64,000 nt of DNA from JAHBXL01 sp964409775 (GTDB taxonomy: Bacteria > Planctomycetota > Phycisphaerae > Phycisphaerales > UBA1924), in contig CAYPEI010000013.1 in NCBI GenBank assembly GCA_964409775.1, positions 31,420 through 95,419 on the forward strand, read 5' to 3'. Numbering within the stretch: the stretch's first letter is position 1; each line of letters begins with the position of its first letter. Below are positions 52,950 through 63,300 of the stretch, in pieces. The notes beneath the pieces are model-generated. The model was not told the origin of the DNA. It saw nothing but the letters and a program-made list of their open reading frames with translations, and ran no database searches. The position numbers and the translations under genes were made by a program.

Positions 52950-53244
52950 CAATCCCGCCCCGATCCCCGCCCCCCGCCGGCAACCCGAAGTAGAACATCA
53001 ACTGCTCACACCCGCCGTGGAGTCTCTTCATCTGTCTGGTTCAGTTCCCCGGCCCGTGCTCATCCGTGTTCTCCGTGGCTGCTTTTCGCCCGCTCCTGTT
53101 CTGCCTTCGCGCTGATCCGCGGCCTCATGTTCTTCCCTCCCTGCCTCGACACCAACATCACTTACCTTCCCTCTGTGTTCTCCGTGGACGGTCCTTGCAC
53201 TTCCCCTCGCCACCTCGGCACCCAGCACCTCGACACCTCTCCCG
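52950..53244. other. 295-base gene-free stretch with solo CTCTG-type repeat arms
   Basis: No gene is seen. Two direct copies of the core GTGTTCTCCGTGG occur, within 53061-53078 (after CATCC) and 53171-53189 (after CTCT, before AC). Both have the polarity of a 3' CTCTG arm relative to the plus-strand genes. There is no matching CAGAG arm and no passenger gene nearby. The stretch ends with CACCTCG/GACACCT-like short repeats before the glycosyltransferase start. Confidence 0.6.
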
Positions 53245-54069
53245 ATGACCCTGCCGATGCCCACCCTCGCCGTCGCCATCGTCTGCAAAGACAACGAGGC
53301 GACCATCGCGCGCACCCTCGACTCCGTCCGCGACCTCGTCCGCGAGTTTCGCGGCGAGATCCTCGCCGTCGATTCCGGCTCGACCGACAGCACCATCCCC
53401 CTCCTCGAATCTCACAACGCACGCATCATCCGCTCCCCATGGCTCGGCCACGTGAAGACCAAGCAACTCGCCCTCGATTCCTGCCGCGCCGACTGGGTCC
53501 TCTCCCTCGACTCCGATGAGTCCCTCGAGCCCGACCTCGCCGCCTCCATCCGCCAAACGCTCGCGCGCAACGACCAGTCCGTCGCCGCCTGCGAACTCAA
53601 CCGCAAGGTCTACTACCGCGGCGTCCCGCTCAACCACGCCTGGCAGCCCGAATGGCGCACCCGCCTCGTCCGCCGCGGCCTCTGCGCCTGGGGCGGTCTC
53701 GACCCGCACGATGTCCTCGCGCCCCTCAGTCCCTCCGCGCGCGTCGAGCGCCTCTCCGGCTCGCTCCGCCACGACTCCATCTCCACCTTCGCCGACTTCC
53801 TCATCAAGCAGGCCGCGCACAGCCGCACCATGGCCGCGAGCCTCCACGCCGCCGGCGTCCGCTCGTCCTACACGCGCCTGCTCGTGTCTCCGCCCGGCGC
53901 GTTCCTCAAGCAACTCATCTTCAAGCGGGCCTTTCTCGACGGCTGGCCCGGCTGGCTCGCCGCCGCGTCAACCGCCGCCTCCGCGCTCATGAAGCACGCG
54001 ATGCTGATCGAACTGGCACGATCGAAAACACGGTCCGTGCCCGACCACACGTACCATCCGCCGCCGTGA
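53245..54069 (+). CDS. Family 2 glycosyltransferase (lipopolysaccharide core type)
   Basis: A 274-residue cytoplasmic glycosyltransferase. The GT-A fold is shown by LAVAIVCKDNEATI, VDSGSTDST (42-50) and the metal-binding DSD (89-91) in LSLDSDES. It is like WaaE/KdtX enzymes that add a sugar to lipopolysaccharide core. The C-terminal helices (FADFLIKQAAHSR...KRAFLDGWPGW) are typical of that subgroup. Its stop overlaps the start of the kinase gene (GTGA). Confidence 0.9.
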   Translation: MTLPMPTLAVAIVCKDNEATIARTLDSVRDLVREFRGEILAVDSGSTDSTIPLLESHNARIIRSPWLGHVKTKQLALDSCRADWVLSLDSDESLEPDLAASIRQTLARNDQSVAACELNRKVYYRGVPLNHAWQPEWRTRLVRRGLCAWGGLDPHDVLAPLSPSARVERLSGSLRHDSISTFADFLIKQAAHSRTMAASLHAAGVRSSYTRLLVSPPGAFLKQLIFKRAFLDGWPGWLAAASTAASALMKHAMLIELARSKTRSVPDHTYHPPP

Positions 54070-56840
54070 GCGACCCTCTCCCTCCAACACCCTCCCAGGT
54101 CGGTATGCCCGAGGCCATCGGCCCCTACCGCGTCGAGCGCGAGGTCGGCCGCGGCGGCATGGGCCTGGTCTACCTCGCCCGCGACCCGCGCCTCGACCGA
54201 CCCGTCGCCATCAAGGTCCTCCCCGACGCCTTCGCCGCCGATCCCGCGCGCCTCGCACGCTTCGAGCGCGAGGCCCGAACCCTCGCCGCCCTCAACCACC
54301 AGAACGTCGCCGCCATCTACGGCCTCGAAGAGCACGACCACCGCCGCGTCCTCATCCTCGAGTACGTCCCCGGTCCCACCCTCGGAAAACTCCTCGAGCG
54401 CGGCCCCCTCCCCGTCGACGAGGCGCTCCGCGTCGCCGCGCAGATCGCCGAAGGGCTCGAAGCCGCGCACGAACGCGGCGTCATCCACCGCGACCTCAAG
54501 CCCGAGAACGTCAAGGTCACCCCGGAAGGCATCGCCAAGATCCTCGACTTCGGCCTCGCCACCAACGCACCCGCCGAGCACACCTCCACCACCGCCGCCA
54601 CCCGCGCTCCGGGACTCACCCAGCAGGGAATGGTCATCGGTACGCCCGGCTACATGTCCCCCGAGCAGGCCCGCGGCCTGTTCACCGACAAGCGCACCGA
54701 TATCTGGGCCCTCGGCTGCGTGCTCTTCGAGTTGCTCTCGGGAGCGAAGGCCTTCCCCGGCGAGACCGCCACCGATGCCCTCGCCGCCGTGCTCGACCGC
54801 GAGCCCGAGTTCACCCTCCTGCCCCCGGTCACCCCCGGCCGCGTCCGCGAACTGCTCCGCAAGTGCCTCGCCAAGGATGCGCGCAAACGCATGCGCGATG
54901 CCGGCGATGTCCGCATCGATCTCGACGAAGCGCTCAGCCTGCCCATCGCCGGGAGATTCCGCGCCACCGGCGAGGCCGCGGCCGACAGCGCCGCCCAGAA
55001 GCCCCGGCCCCTCGCACGCCTCTCCATGCTCCTGCCCCAGGGCCGCGAGATCGCCAACCTGCCGCGCAGCGCGATCACCCTCTCGCCCGACGGCTCCGTC
55101 GCGGCCTATGTCTCCGGCATCGCGCCCGACACCCAGTTGTTCATCCGCCGCCTCGACGACACCGAGGCCCGGCCCCTCCCCGGCACGCTCGGCGCCGAGT
55201 CACCGACCTTCAGCCCCGACGGCACGCGACTCGCCTTCTTCGCCGACGGCCGGCTCAAGCGAGTCGCCCTCTCCGGCGGCGCGCCCGTGCCCCTCGCGCC
55301 GGCCCCGCGCCCCCAGGGCGTGTGCTGGGCCGCCGACGAGTGCATCTACTTTGTCCCCGACTGGCAGAAGCCCATCGTCCGAATCCACGCCGGCGGCGGC
55401 AGCAGCATGGGCGGCTCCGCCGACCGCGCCGGCATCGAGTCCGTCGCCGAGCCCGACCTCGCCGGCGGCGAGATCGCGCTCCTCTGCCCGGAGGTCCTCC
55501 CCGGCGGCCGCTTCATCCTCTGCGCCGCCTACGGCGGCCACGGCCGCGCCGGCGTCGCCCACGGCGCCGCCGCCGCGCTCGACGAAGCCCCCATCGTCGC
55601 CATCGACCTCCGAACCCTGCAGCGAAAGCCCCTCATCCACGCCGGCGCCAACCCGCGCTACGTCGCCTCCGGCCATCTCCTGTTCACGCGCAACGGCTCC
55701 CTCTTCGCCGCGCCCTTCGACCCCGAACGGCTCGAAGTCCTCGGCACACCGGCCGAGGTCGTCCGCGGCATCCTCGGCAACGCACTCGGCGGATCCGCCC
55801 ACTGCGCCTGCTCCGCCGACGGCACCCTCATCTTCGCGCCCGGTTCCATGGCCAGCGCCGAGCACGCCATCCTGCTCGCTTCCCGCGCCGGCGGCGAGCC
55901 CGCGCCGCTCACCGCCCACCGCGGCCCGTTCATCGCCCCCGCCCTCTCGCCCGCCGGTCCGCGCCGCGTCGCGCTCCAGGTCATGGGCCCCACCGATCAA
56001 CTCTGGGTTCACGATCTCGACTCGGGCGCGGCCACGCAACTCACCTTCCACGCCGACAACTCCTGCCCCGTGTGGTCGCCCGATGGCAAGCACCTGGCCT
56101 TCCGTTCCAACATGGGCGGCAGGCCCGAGTTGTACTGGATGCCCGCCGACGGCTCCGGCGCGCCCGAACTCCTCCTCGGCGCCGAAGGCGCGCCCGTGCC
56201 CTCCGGTTTCTCGCCCGACGGCTCGCTCCTGGTCTTCACGCGCACCCGACCGACCGGCGGCACCGAGATCTGGTCCGTCAAGGTCGGCGAGCCGGCCTCC
56301 GCGCGTCCGATGGTGCAGATCGCCGCGGGCGCGTGGGGCGGGACGATCTCTCCCGACGGCCGGTTCCTCGCGTTTGTCAGCGAGCAGACCGGCCGTGCCG
56401 AGGTCTATGTCCAGCCGATGGCGCAGGCCGGCGCGCCCAATCCGCAGCGCTGGCAGGTCACCAGCGAAGGAGGCCAGTCGCCGGTGTGGTCCCGCGCCGG
56501 CGGCGAGATCTTCTACCGCACCCACGATGCGGTCATCTGCTCGCGCGTCGCCGTCGAGCCGACGTTCCAACTCGGCAAGCCGCGCCCCGTTGCGCAGGGC
56601 ACGTTCGTCCCCGCCACCGTGTTCACGCCCAACTTCGACGCCACGCCCGACGGCCAGGGCGTCATCGTGCTCCGCTCCGGCGACGACGAACAGCCCGCCC
56701 GCGAACTCCGCCTCATCCTCAGTTGGTTCGAGGAACTCCGCCGCCTCTCGCCCCACCCGCAGCAGGTCCGCATCGCCCCCTCGTCCAAGGTCATCCCGCC
56801 GCGCCCGAGTTACAACAGCAGCGCGGGCACCATCGCCTGA
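54066..56840 (+). CDS. Serine/threonine protein kinase with C-terminal TolB/WD40-like propeller
   Basis: A 924-residue protein. The kinase domain (about 20-300) has GRGGMG (28-33), K50 in VAIKVL, E69, HRD (141-143), DFG (161-163) and GTPGYMSPEQ, so all catalytic residues are present. Residues about 330-900 hold PD40-like blades (SPDG, FSPDGT motifs) forming a propeller that may sense or bind proteins. Unlike many such fusions, no transmembrane helix separates the parts, so it appears cytoplasmic. GTG 54066 overlaps the glycosyltransferase stop; ATG 54102 is an alternative. Confidence 0.92.
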   Translation: MSDPLPPTPSQVGMPEAIGPYRVEREVGRGGMGLVYLARDPRLDRPVAIKVLPDAFAADPARLARFEREARTLAALNHQNVAAIYGLEEHDHRRVLILEYVPGPTLGKLLERGPLPVDEALRVAAQIAEGLEAAHERGVIHRDLKPENVKVTPEGIAKILDFGLATNAPAEHTSTTAATRAPGLTQQGMVIGTPGYMSPEQARGLFTDKRTDIWALGCVLFELLSGAKAFPGETATDALAAVLDREPEFTLLPPVTPGRVRELLRKCLAKDARKRMRDAGDVRIDLDEALSLPIAGRFRATGEAAADSAAQKPRPLARLSMLLPQGREIANLPRSAITLSPDGSVAAYVSGIAPDTQLFIRRLDDTEARPLPGTLGAESPTFSPDGTRLAFFADGRLKRVALSGGAPVPLAPAPRPQGVCWAADECIYFVPDWQKPIVRIHAGGGSSMGGSADRAGIESVAEPDLAGGEIALLCPEVLPGGRFILCAAYGGHGRAGVAHGAAAALDEAPIVAIDLRTLQRKPLIHAGANPRYVASGHLLFTRNGSLFAAPFDPERLEVLGTPAEVVRGILGNALGGSAHCACSADGTLIFAPGSMASAEHAILLASRAGGEPAPLTAHRGPFIAPALSPAGPRRVALQVMGPTDQLWVHDLDSGAATQLTFHADNSCPVWSPDGKHLAFRSNMGGRPELYWMPADGSGAPELLLGAEGAPVPSGFSPDGSLLVFTRTRPTGGTEIWSVKVGEPASARPMVQIAAGAWGGTISPDGRFLAFVSEQTGRAEVYVQPMAQAGAPNPQRWQVTSEGGQSPVWSRAGGEIFYRTHDAVICSRVAVEPTFQLGKPRPVAQGTFVPATVFTPNFDATPDGQGVIVLRSGDDEQPARELRLILSWFEELRRLSPHPQQVRIAPSSKVIPPRPSYNSSAGTIA

Positions 56841-56851
56841 GCAGCGCCCGC

Positions 56852-58303
56852 TCACACCGCCGCGGCGATCTCGTGCTTCGCTGTTCCCTGGTCCCGCGCC
56901 GAGACATTGTGCGCCGCGCCGGTGAAGCGATACACCCGCTCCAGCCGCGGGCCCATCCGGCACAGCAACTCGTGCGCGATCGTCCCGCCCGCGCTCGCCA
57001 GCGCCGGCAGGTGATTCGGCGCGCCGGGGTCGACACCCACGATCTCCACCTCCGCCCCGGCCAGTTCCAGCCCCGCGCGCCCCGGCATCACAAAGTCCGG
57101 CGGCAGGTCCGTCACGTCCACCGTGATCTGGTCCATGCTCACCCGGCCCACCACCGGGGCGAACAGCGTCTTGGTCGATCCCTCATCGTGCGGACCCAGG
57201 TGCGTCGCGTGGATCGACCGCCGGTCCCAGCGCCTGCCCGTGAAGCCCACCATGCCCGGCCCGCCCGCCGCCGAGCCGCCCAGCGACCGCGGATACCCGT
57301 CCGCATAGCCCACCGGGATCATCGCGATCCGTGTCGGCTTGCCGTCAGCGCGCTTCGGCGCACGCCACGTCGAGCCATAGCCCACAGGCCACCCCGCCGG
57401 GATGTCCTCGATGTGCGAGATCGTGCTCGTCCACCGCACCGCCGGCTCCATCGCCGCCGCGGCCGAAGCAAACTCCATGTCCTTCAGCCCCGCCGCGCCG
57501 TGCCCCCACACCGCCCCGCCCACCATGCCGTACAGCGCCTCGCCGATCCGCACCATGGTCCCGTGATATCCCCGCGAGCGGAACGCTCCGCACGAGTTCG
57601 CCGCGTGGATCTCCAGTTCCGCCATTCCCCCGGCCACCACCGTCCCGCGCGGGCCGATCAGCGTCGGGTTGTGCCCGCGCGTCGCCGCCGCCTTCAGCAT
57701 CGGGCTCACCCGGTCCACAAACCCCTTGAACATCGTCCACTGCTCGGCGGTCAGCGCGGGGTCGTCGCCGGGAGACGAGAAGTGCGTCATCAGCCCCGCC
57801 ATCCGCACCCGCGCGGACGTGGTCACCCGTTCGACGATCCGCGATGCCTCGTCGGCGCGCTCCCCGCCCCGCGACAGCCCGGTGTCCAGTTGCACGTGCA
57901 CCGGCATGCTCACGCCCACGCGCCCGGCCAGTTCGCTCACCGCCGCCAGTTGATCCATGTCGTGGATGACCAGGTGCAGCCGGCCCGCCGCCGCCGCGCG
58001 GTACAGCGGATCGTTCCGATCCACCCCCGCGACCGGCATCAGCACCAGGATCGGGACATCGTGCACCGACTCGAACAGCCCCCGCGCCTCATCCAGGTTG
58101 TACACCGCGAACATCTTCGCGCCGGCGATCGCCAGCCGCTTGGCGATCCGCGCCGCTCCCATGCCGTAGGCGTCCTGCTTCAGCACCGCGCACACGCCCG
58201 CGCCGCCGATCGTGCGGTCCGGGCCCGGACCGATCAGCCGCATCACGCGGTCCAGGTTGCGCTCGATCGCGCCAAGGTCAATCTCAAGTCGGCTTGTCGA
58301 CAC
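56852..58303 (-). CDS. alr: Alanine racemase
   Basis: A 483-residue PLP enzyme making D-alanine for peptidoglycan. The PLP lysine is K42 in AVLKQDAYGMG. The second-half motifs are MIPVGYADGYPR and the GRVSMDQITVDVTDL block, which carries the loop opposite the active site. It is longer than the usual 360-400 residues because of extra loops. GTG 58303 is preferred for the GGGAG five bases upstream; ATG 58387 would add a non-homologous extension. It is convergent with the kinase gene, 11 bases apart. Confidence 0.9.
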   Translation of the reverse strand: MSTSRLEIDLGAIERNLDRVMRLIGPGPDRTIGGAGVCAVLKQDAYGMGAARIAKRLAIAGAKMFAVYNLDEARGLFESVHDVPILVLMPVAGVDRNDPLYRAAAAGRLHLVIHDMDQLAAVSELAGRVGVSMPVHVQLDTGLSRGGERADEASRIVERVTTSARVRMAGLMTHFSSPGDDPALTAEQWTMFKGFVDRVSPMLKAAATRGHNPTLIGPRGTVVAGGMAELEIHAANSCGAFRSRGYHGTMVRIGEALYGMVGGAVWGHGAAGLKDMEFASAAAAMEPAVRWTSTISHIEDIPAGWPVGYGSTWRAPKRADGKPTRIAMIPVGYADGYPRSLGGSAAGGPGMVGFTGRRWDRRSIHATHLGPHDEGSTKTLFAPVVGRVSMDQITVDVTDLPPDFVMPGRAGLELAGAEVEIVGVDPGAPNHLPALASAGGTIAHELLCRMGPRLERVYRFTGAAHNVSARDQGTAKHEIAAAV

Positions 58304-58463
58304 GGCTGCTCCCGCGGAATGCCCCGGCCTCGGCGGAGGTCGCTTCCCGTTGTCCTTGTATCGACCCTTCGCAATCCCTACGATCACCCGTGTTCGTACG
58401 CATCGCGGCGGGGCACATCCTACGCCGCGGCCTTTCCTTCAAGTCGCAATTCTCCGTACACGC

Positions 58464-60170
58464 ATGATGTCCGACACCGACCAGCCGTCCCTTCCGAACA
58501 ACCAACCCGATGGCCACGGCGCGCACGGCGATGGTCAGCCGCGAAAGCGCAGGCGCCGCCGTCGCGGCAAGGGCGGCGGCGGTGGTGGGGGCGGGGGGGG
58601 CGGTGGTGGTGCGCCGCAGGGCGATCAGCATCACGGCGGCGGCGGTGGCGGGGCAGGTCTCCCCGCAGGCAATCGACTCCGCAAGGTTCGGTCCGAAGGT
58701 CCACCGCCCCCTCCCAAGGATGGCAAGGACGAAATCTTCGATCGCTCCAAGCAGTTCGCCGATCTCGGGTTGCGCGAAGATGTGCTCCGCGGCATCACCG
58801 AGGCCGGGTTCTTCTTCCCCACCTACATCCAAGCCCGCATCATCCCGCTCATCCTCTCCGGCCGCGATGTGCTCGGCCAGGCCAAGACCGGAACCGGCAA
58901 GACCGCCGCGTTCGGGCTGCCGCTCCTGTCGCGCATCGACAAGGGAACGCCCTTCCAGGCGATCGTGCTGGTCCCGACCCGGGAGTTGGCGCTGCAGGTC
59001 GCGGCCGACCTCGCCGAACTCGGCCGCTATTCGGGGCTGTCCATCCTTCCTGTATATGGAGGACAGAACATCTCCACCCAGGCGGGGTACCTGGCCCGCG
59101 GCCCCGAGATCATCGTCGCCACCCCCGGCCGCGTGATGGACATGGTCGAGCGCGGATATCTGCACTACCGCAACATCCGGATGGCGGTGCTCGACGAGGT
59201 CGACCGGATGCTCGATATCGGCTTCCGCGACGACATCCGCCGGATCCTCAAGTCCTGTCCCGCCGAGCGACAGACGGTCTTCGTCTCCGCCACCATCTCC
59301 CCCGAGATCGAGGCCCTCGCGCGCTCCCACGCCCACAACGCCGAGAAGATCGTCGCGGCCGAGGGTTCGCTCACCGTCACGCTGGTCAAGCAGTTCTACC
59401 TCAGCGTCCAGCCGTGGGACAAGCGGGCGCTCTTGGCGCACCTGCTGAGCCACGAAGAGCCGGCCCTGACGGTGGCGTTCTGCCGGATGAAACGGACCGT
59501 TGATGAGGTGGTGCAGTACCTCGCCCGCAAGGGGATCGAGGCCCACGCCATCCACGGTGACATGTACCAGGCCAAGCGGAACAAGGTCATCGACCAACTC
59601 CGCTCGGGGCAGTTATCGGTGCTGATCGCTTCCGATCTGGCCAGCCGCGGGCTGGATGTCGAAGGGATCACGCACGTCATCAACTATGACCTTCCCGAGG
59701 ATCCGGAGATCTACGTCCACCGGATCGGCCGCACGGCCCGGGCCGGCAAAGACGGTGTGGCGTGGTCGCTGGTCACGCCCGAGCAGGGTCCGCTGCTGAC
59801 CACCATCGAGCGGTTCATCAATGCCGAGATTCCGAAGTTGGAGTACCCCGACTTCCAGCCCGGCCCGGTTCCCGCGGGCGTCCTGCAGAGCAAGGCTCTG
59901 GACGAGAAAAAGGTGCAGGTTGCCCGGCAGTTCAACAGGTTTGCGACCACATCGCCGGCCACGATCGGGCACGTCTCAAGCCCGAGTCCGGAGGATGCGG
60001 ACCCCACCCGGTTCCCGGGAGGAGTCGTCCCGAAAGGTCTTCCGCCGAAGCGAATGATGGGACGTGTGAAGACGGCCCGGTCCATGAAGGCAGCGATTTC
60101 CCAGACGCTGATGCCGAATGTGGATCATCCACCCCCCCAATCGCCGCCGATGACGACAAACGAGTCGTGA
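58464..60170 (+). CDS. DEAD-box ATP-dependent RNA helicase
   Basis: A 568-residue helicase. After a basic, glycine-rich N-terminus (RKRRRRRRGKG then 13 consecutive Gly), the core has AKTGTGKT near 140, PTRELALQ, TPGRVMDM, DEVD in place of DEAD near 243, SAT near 275, and HRIGRTAR near 418. A C-terminal extension of about 100 residues follows. RNA-helicase activity is expected in ribosome assembly or RNA decay; the specific type (RhlE/DeaD) is not fixed. ATG 58464 and ATG 58467 are adjacent alternatives. Confidence 0.93.
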   Translation: MMSDTDQPSLPNNQPDGHGAHGDGQPRKRRRRRRGKGGGGGGGGGGGGGAPQGDQHHGGGGGGAGLPAGNRLRKVRSEGPPPPPKDGKDEIFDRSKQFADLGLREDVLRGITEAGFFFPTYIQARIIPLILSGRDVLGQAKTGTGKTAAFGLPLLSRIDKGTPFQAIVLVPTRELALQVAADLAELGRYSGLSILPVYGGQNISTQAGYLARGPEIIVATPGRVMDMVERGYLHYRNIRMAVLDEVDRMLDIGFRDDIRRILKSCPAERQTVFVSATISPEIEALARSHAHNAEKIVAAEGSLTVTLVKQFYLSVQPWDKRALLAHLLSHEEPALTVAFCRMKRTVDEVVQYLARKGIEAHAIHGDMYQAKRNKVIDQLRSGQLSVLIASDLASRGLDVEGITHVINYDLPEDPEIYVHRIGRTARAGKDGVAWSLVTPEQGPLLTTIERFINAEIPKLEYPDFQPGPVPAGVLQSKALDEKKVQVARQFNRFATTSPATIGHVSSPSPEDADPTRFPGGVVPKGLPPKRMMGRVKTARSMKAAISQTLMPNVDHPPPQSPPMTTNES

Positions 60171-60216
60171 GTTTGCCGACGCTCAGGCGAAGTGGTCGCC
60201 CGGGTGGCCTTTTTGG

Positions 60217-60245
60217 TTGCAGTTCCCCAGCTTCTCGTTTAGATT
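60217..60245 (+). promoter_or_regulatory. Putative promoter of the secreted protein gene at 60355
   Basis: TTGCAG (60217-60222) and TAGATT (60240-60245) are separated by exactly 17 bases. It is about 110 bases upstream of the start codon, a distance similar to the promoter proposed for the related gene at 2961-5972. Confidence 0.5.
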
Positions 60246-60354
60246 ACAGATACTCATTGGCTCCGCGCGTAGCGGTGCGGCTCCCGTTCGGAGGGCCGCT
60301 GTGGCCCACGGTGTGTCTTCCGTGTTGTCGAGAAGAAGAAGAAGAGGTGTATGC

Positions 60355-63300
60355 ATGAGAACGCGTTCTTGTAACAAAGTGCGGGCCATGGTGGTGGCCT
60401 GCGGGGCAGTGGGTCTGATGGCGTCGCTTGCGACCGCTCAGCAGGCTCAGCGGCCTGTGCCGCCCGAAGTCCAGAAGAAGATTGCCCAGCAGCAGAAGGA
60501 ACCTGTCAAGACTCCGCAGGCTTCGCCGACCACCGCTTCACCAGATGCAAAGCGCGCGGCTCAGGCGGCCCAGGCGGGCGGCGGCACCGTGGTCGTCCGC
60601 GGTCCGGGTAATGCAACCGACGACTGCCTCTCGGCTCCCACCGTCGACGTGGGCTCGTGGGGCTACAACACCAACGGCTTCACAGGCTCGGACATCACCG
60701 CCTGCGCGTTCAACGACACGTTCGACGGCTGGTGGCGGTTTGTCCCCTCGACCTCGGGCACCGCGACCGTCCAGACCTGCGGCCAGACCGGCGACACCAC
60801 GCTCGCCGCGTTCGACAACTGCGGCGGCACGCAGTTGGCCTGCAACGACGACAACTGCGGCCTCCTGTCCTCGATCTCCTTCCCGGTGACCGCGGGCGTG
60901 CCGTACTTCGTCCGCATCTGCGGCTACAACGGCTCGTTCGTCACCGGCACGGCGTCGTTCAGCGTCGCTGGCGGCGGCGGCCCCGTCGGTGATACCTGCG
61001 GAACAGCGCCCATCGTCAACGAAGGCACGCATCCCTACAACCTCGCCGGCGCCACCAATGACTGGGCCGGCTCCTGCGGCGCGACCGGAACTGCCGAGGA
61101 CGTGTGGCTCCGCTACGTCGCCACGCAGACCGGCACCTGCACGGTCTCGACGTGCGGCCTGACCGGCGGCGACTCGGTGCTCGCGGCCCTGTCTTCCTGC
61201 GCCGGCCCCGAACTCGCCTGCAACGACGACTCCTGCGGCCTGCAGTCGACCGTCGCCTTCCCCGTCAGCGCCGGCAACACCTACTACATCCGCATCGCGG
61301 ACTTCGCCGGCGGTACCCACTCCGGCAGCGTCAGCATCTCGGTCACCGCCCCGGCGACGAACGAGAACTGCGATCCCAGCAACCCCGTCCTCGCGCTCGG
61401 CGTGCCCCAGTTCGGCAACAACACCGGCGCCACGACCGACGTGTTCCTCAACGACATCTGCGGGCCGTTCGTCGGCTCCGGCGGCAGCGCTGACCTGTTC
61501 TACCAGTTCACCGCCCCCGCCGCCGACACCTACCGCTTCAACACCTGCGGCTCCACCATCGACTCGGTCATCGCCGTCTTCGGCGGCTGCCCGGCCGACG
61601 AGTTCAGCAACCTGCTGGGCTGCAACGACGACTTCTGCGGCGCGCAGTCCTCGGTGGACATTCCCCTGGGCGCCGGCCAGCACGTCTACGTCCGCGTCTC
61701 CAGTTACACCGGCGGCCCCCAGGGCGCGTTCCAGGTGATGGTCAATGTCGCGCCGCCCCCGGCCGCGAATGAGGCCTGCGGCGCCTCCAACCCGCTCGTC
61801 ACGCTCGGCGTTCCGGAGTTCGGTGACACCACCGGCGCCGCGACCGACGCGTTCATCACGCTCGCCCAGTGCACGCCGTTCGGTTCGGGCGGCGAGCGCG
61901 ACCTCTACTACCGCTTCATCGCGCCCTCCGCCGGCTGCTATGACTTCTCCCTCTGCGGCTCCGGCTTCGACACCCACCTCGCGGTGTTCGGCGGCTGCCC
62001 CGTCGATGAGAACAGCAACCTGCTGGGCTGCAACGACGACTTCTGCGGCCTGCAGTCGCAGGTCAGCGGCCTGACCCTCGCCGCAAACCAGGAGGTCTAC
62101 ATCCGCGTCGCCGGCTACGGCGGTGCACAGGGCACCTTCACCCTGCTCGTCTCCAACGCGGCCCCGCCGCCTCCCCCGTGCATCACCTGCGTCGGCACCA
62201 CCGTCACCGAGGTCGAGACCGACTGCGGCATCGCGCCGGGCGGCGACTTCGTCAACGGCGGCTGCAACTCGCCGATCGGCGCTGTCACCAGCGTCAGCCT
62301 CGGCGACGTGATCTGCGGCACCGGCGCGTTCAACGGCGCCACCCGCGACACCGACTGGTACGAGTTCAGCATCGGCTCCGCCCAGCAGGTGACGATGACC
62401 GGCACCGCGGACTTCCCGTTCGCCATGGTCATCATCGACACCAACTGCCCGCCCGCCCTGCTGTCCACCTTCACGAACACCGCGGCCTGCGGCGTGGGTT
62501 CCACGACCGCCTGCCTCAACCCCGGCACCTACCGCGCCTTCTTCGCCCCGCAGTTCGCCTCGCTGGTGGCCTGCTCGGCCTGCGGCGGCGGCCCCGCCGG
62601 CAACGGCTACAGCCTCTCGATCACCGGCGTGTCCTGCACGCCCCCCGAGCCCGGGGCTGGTGACGACTGCGCCATGCCGATCGTCGTCTCTGCGCCGTCC
62701 TCGACCCCCGGCACCACCATCGGTGCCGCTCCGTCCGCGGCCAACTGCGTCGGCACCGCTCCGGACGTCTTCTTCCGCCTCACCGCGCCGGCCACCGGCT
62801 CCTACACCATCGATACCTGCGGCAGCGCCTATGACACCTCGCTCGCCGTCTACACCGACTGCACCTTCGCCACCGTGCTGGGCTGCAACGACGACTTCTG
62901 CGGCCTGCAGTCCGGCCTCACGCTGGACCTGACCGGCGGCAGCACCTACATCATCCGCGTCGGCGGCTTCGCCAGCCAGTCCGGCAACTTCACCCTCAAC
63001 ATCTCCGCTCCGCCGATCCCGACGGGCAAGTGCTGCATCGCCAGCGTCTGCTCGATCCGCACGCAGGCTGACTGCCTGGCCAATAGCGGCACCTACGGCG
63101 GCGACGGCACCAACTGCAACGCGGGCGGCGGCTACACCGCCTCCACGGCCCCGGCCCTCGCCATCCCCGACTCCGGCGGCGGCGCGGTCACCAGCACGCT
63201 CGCCGGCTCCGGCGGCGTGATCACCGACCTCAACGTCGGTCTCAACATCAACCACACCTGGCAGGGCGACCTCAAGGTCCAGTTGACCCACGTCAACTCG

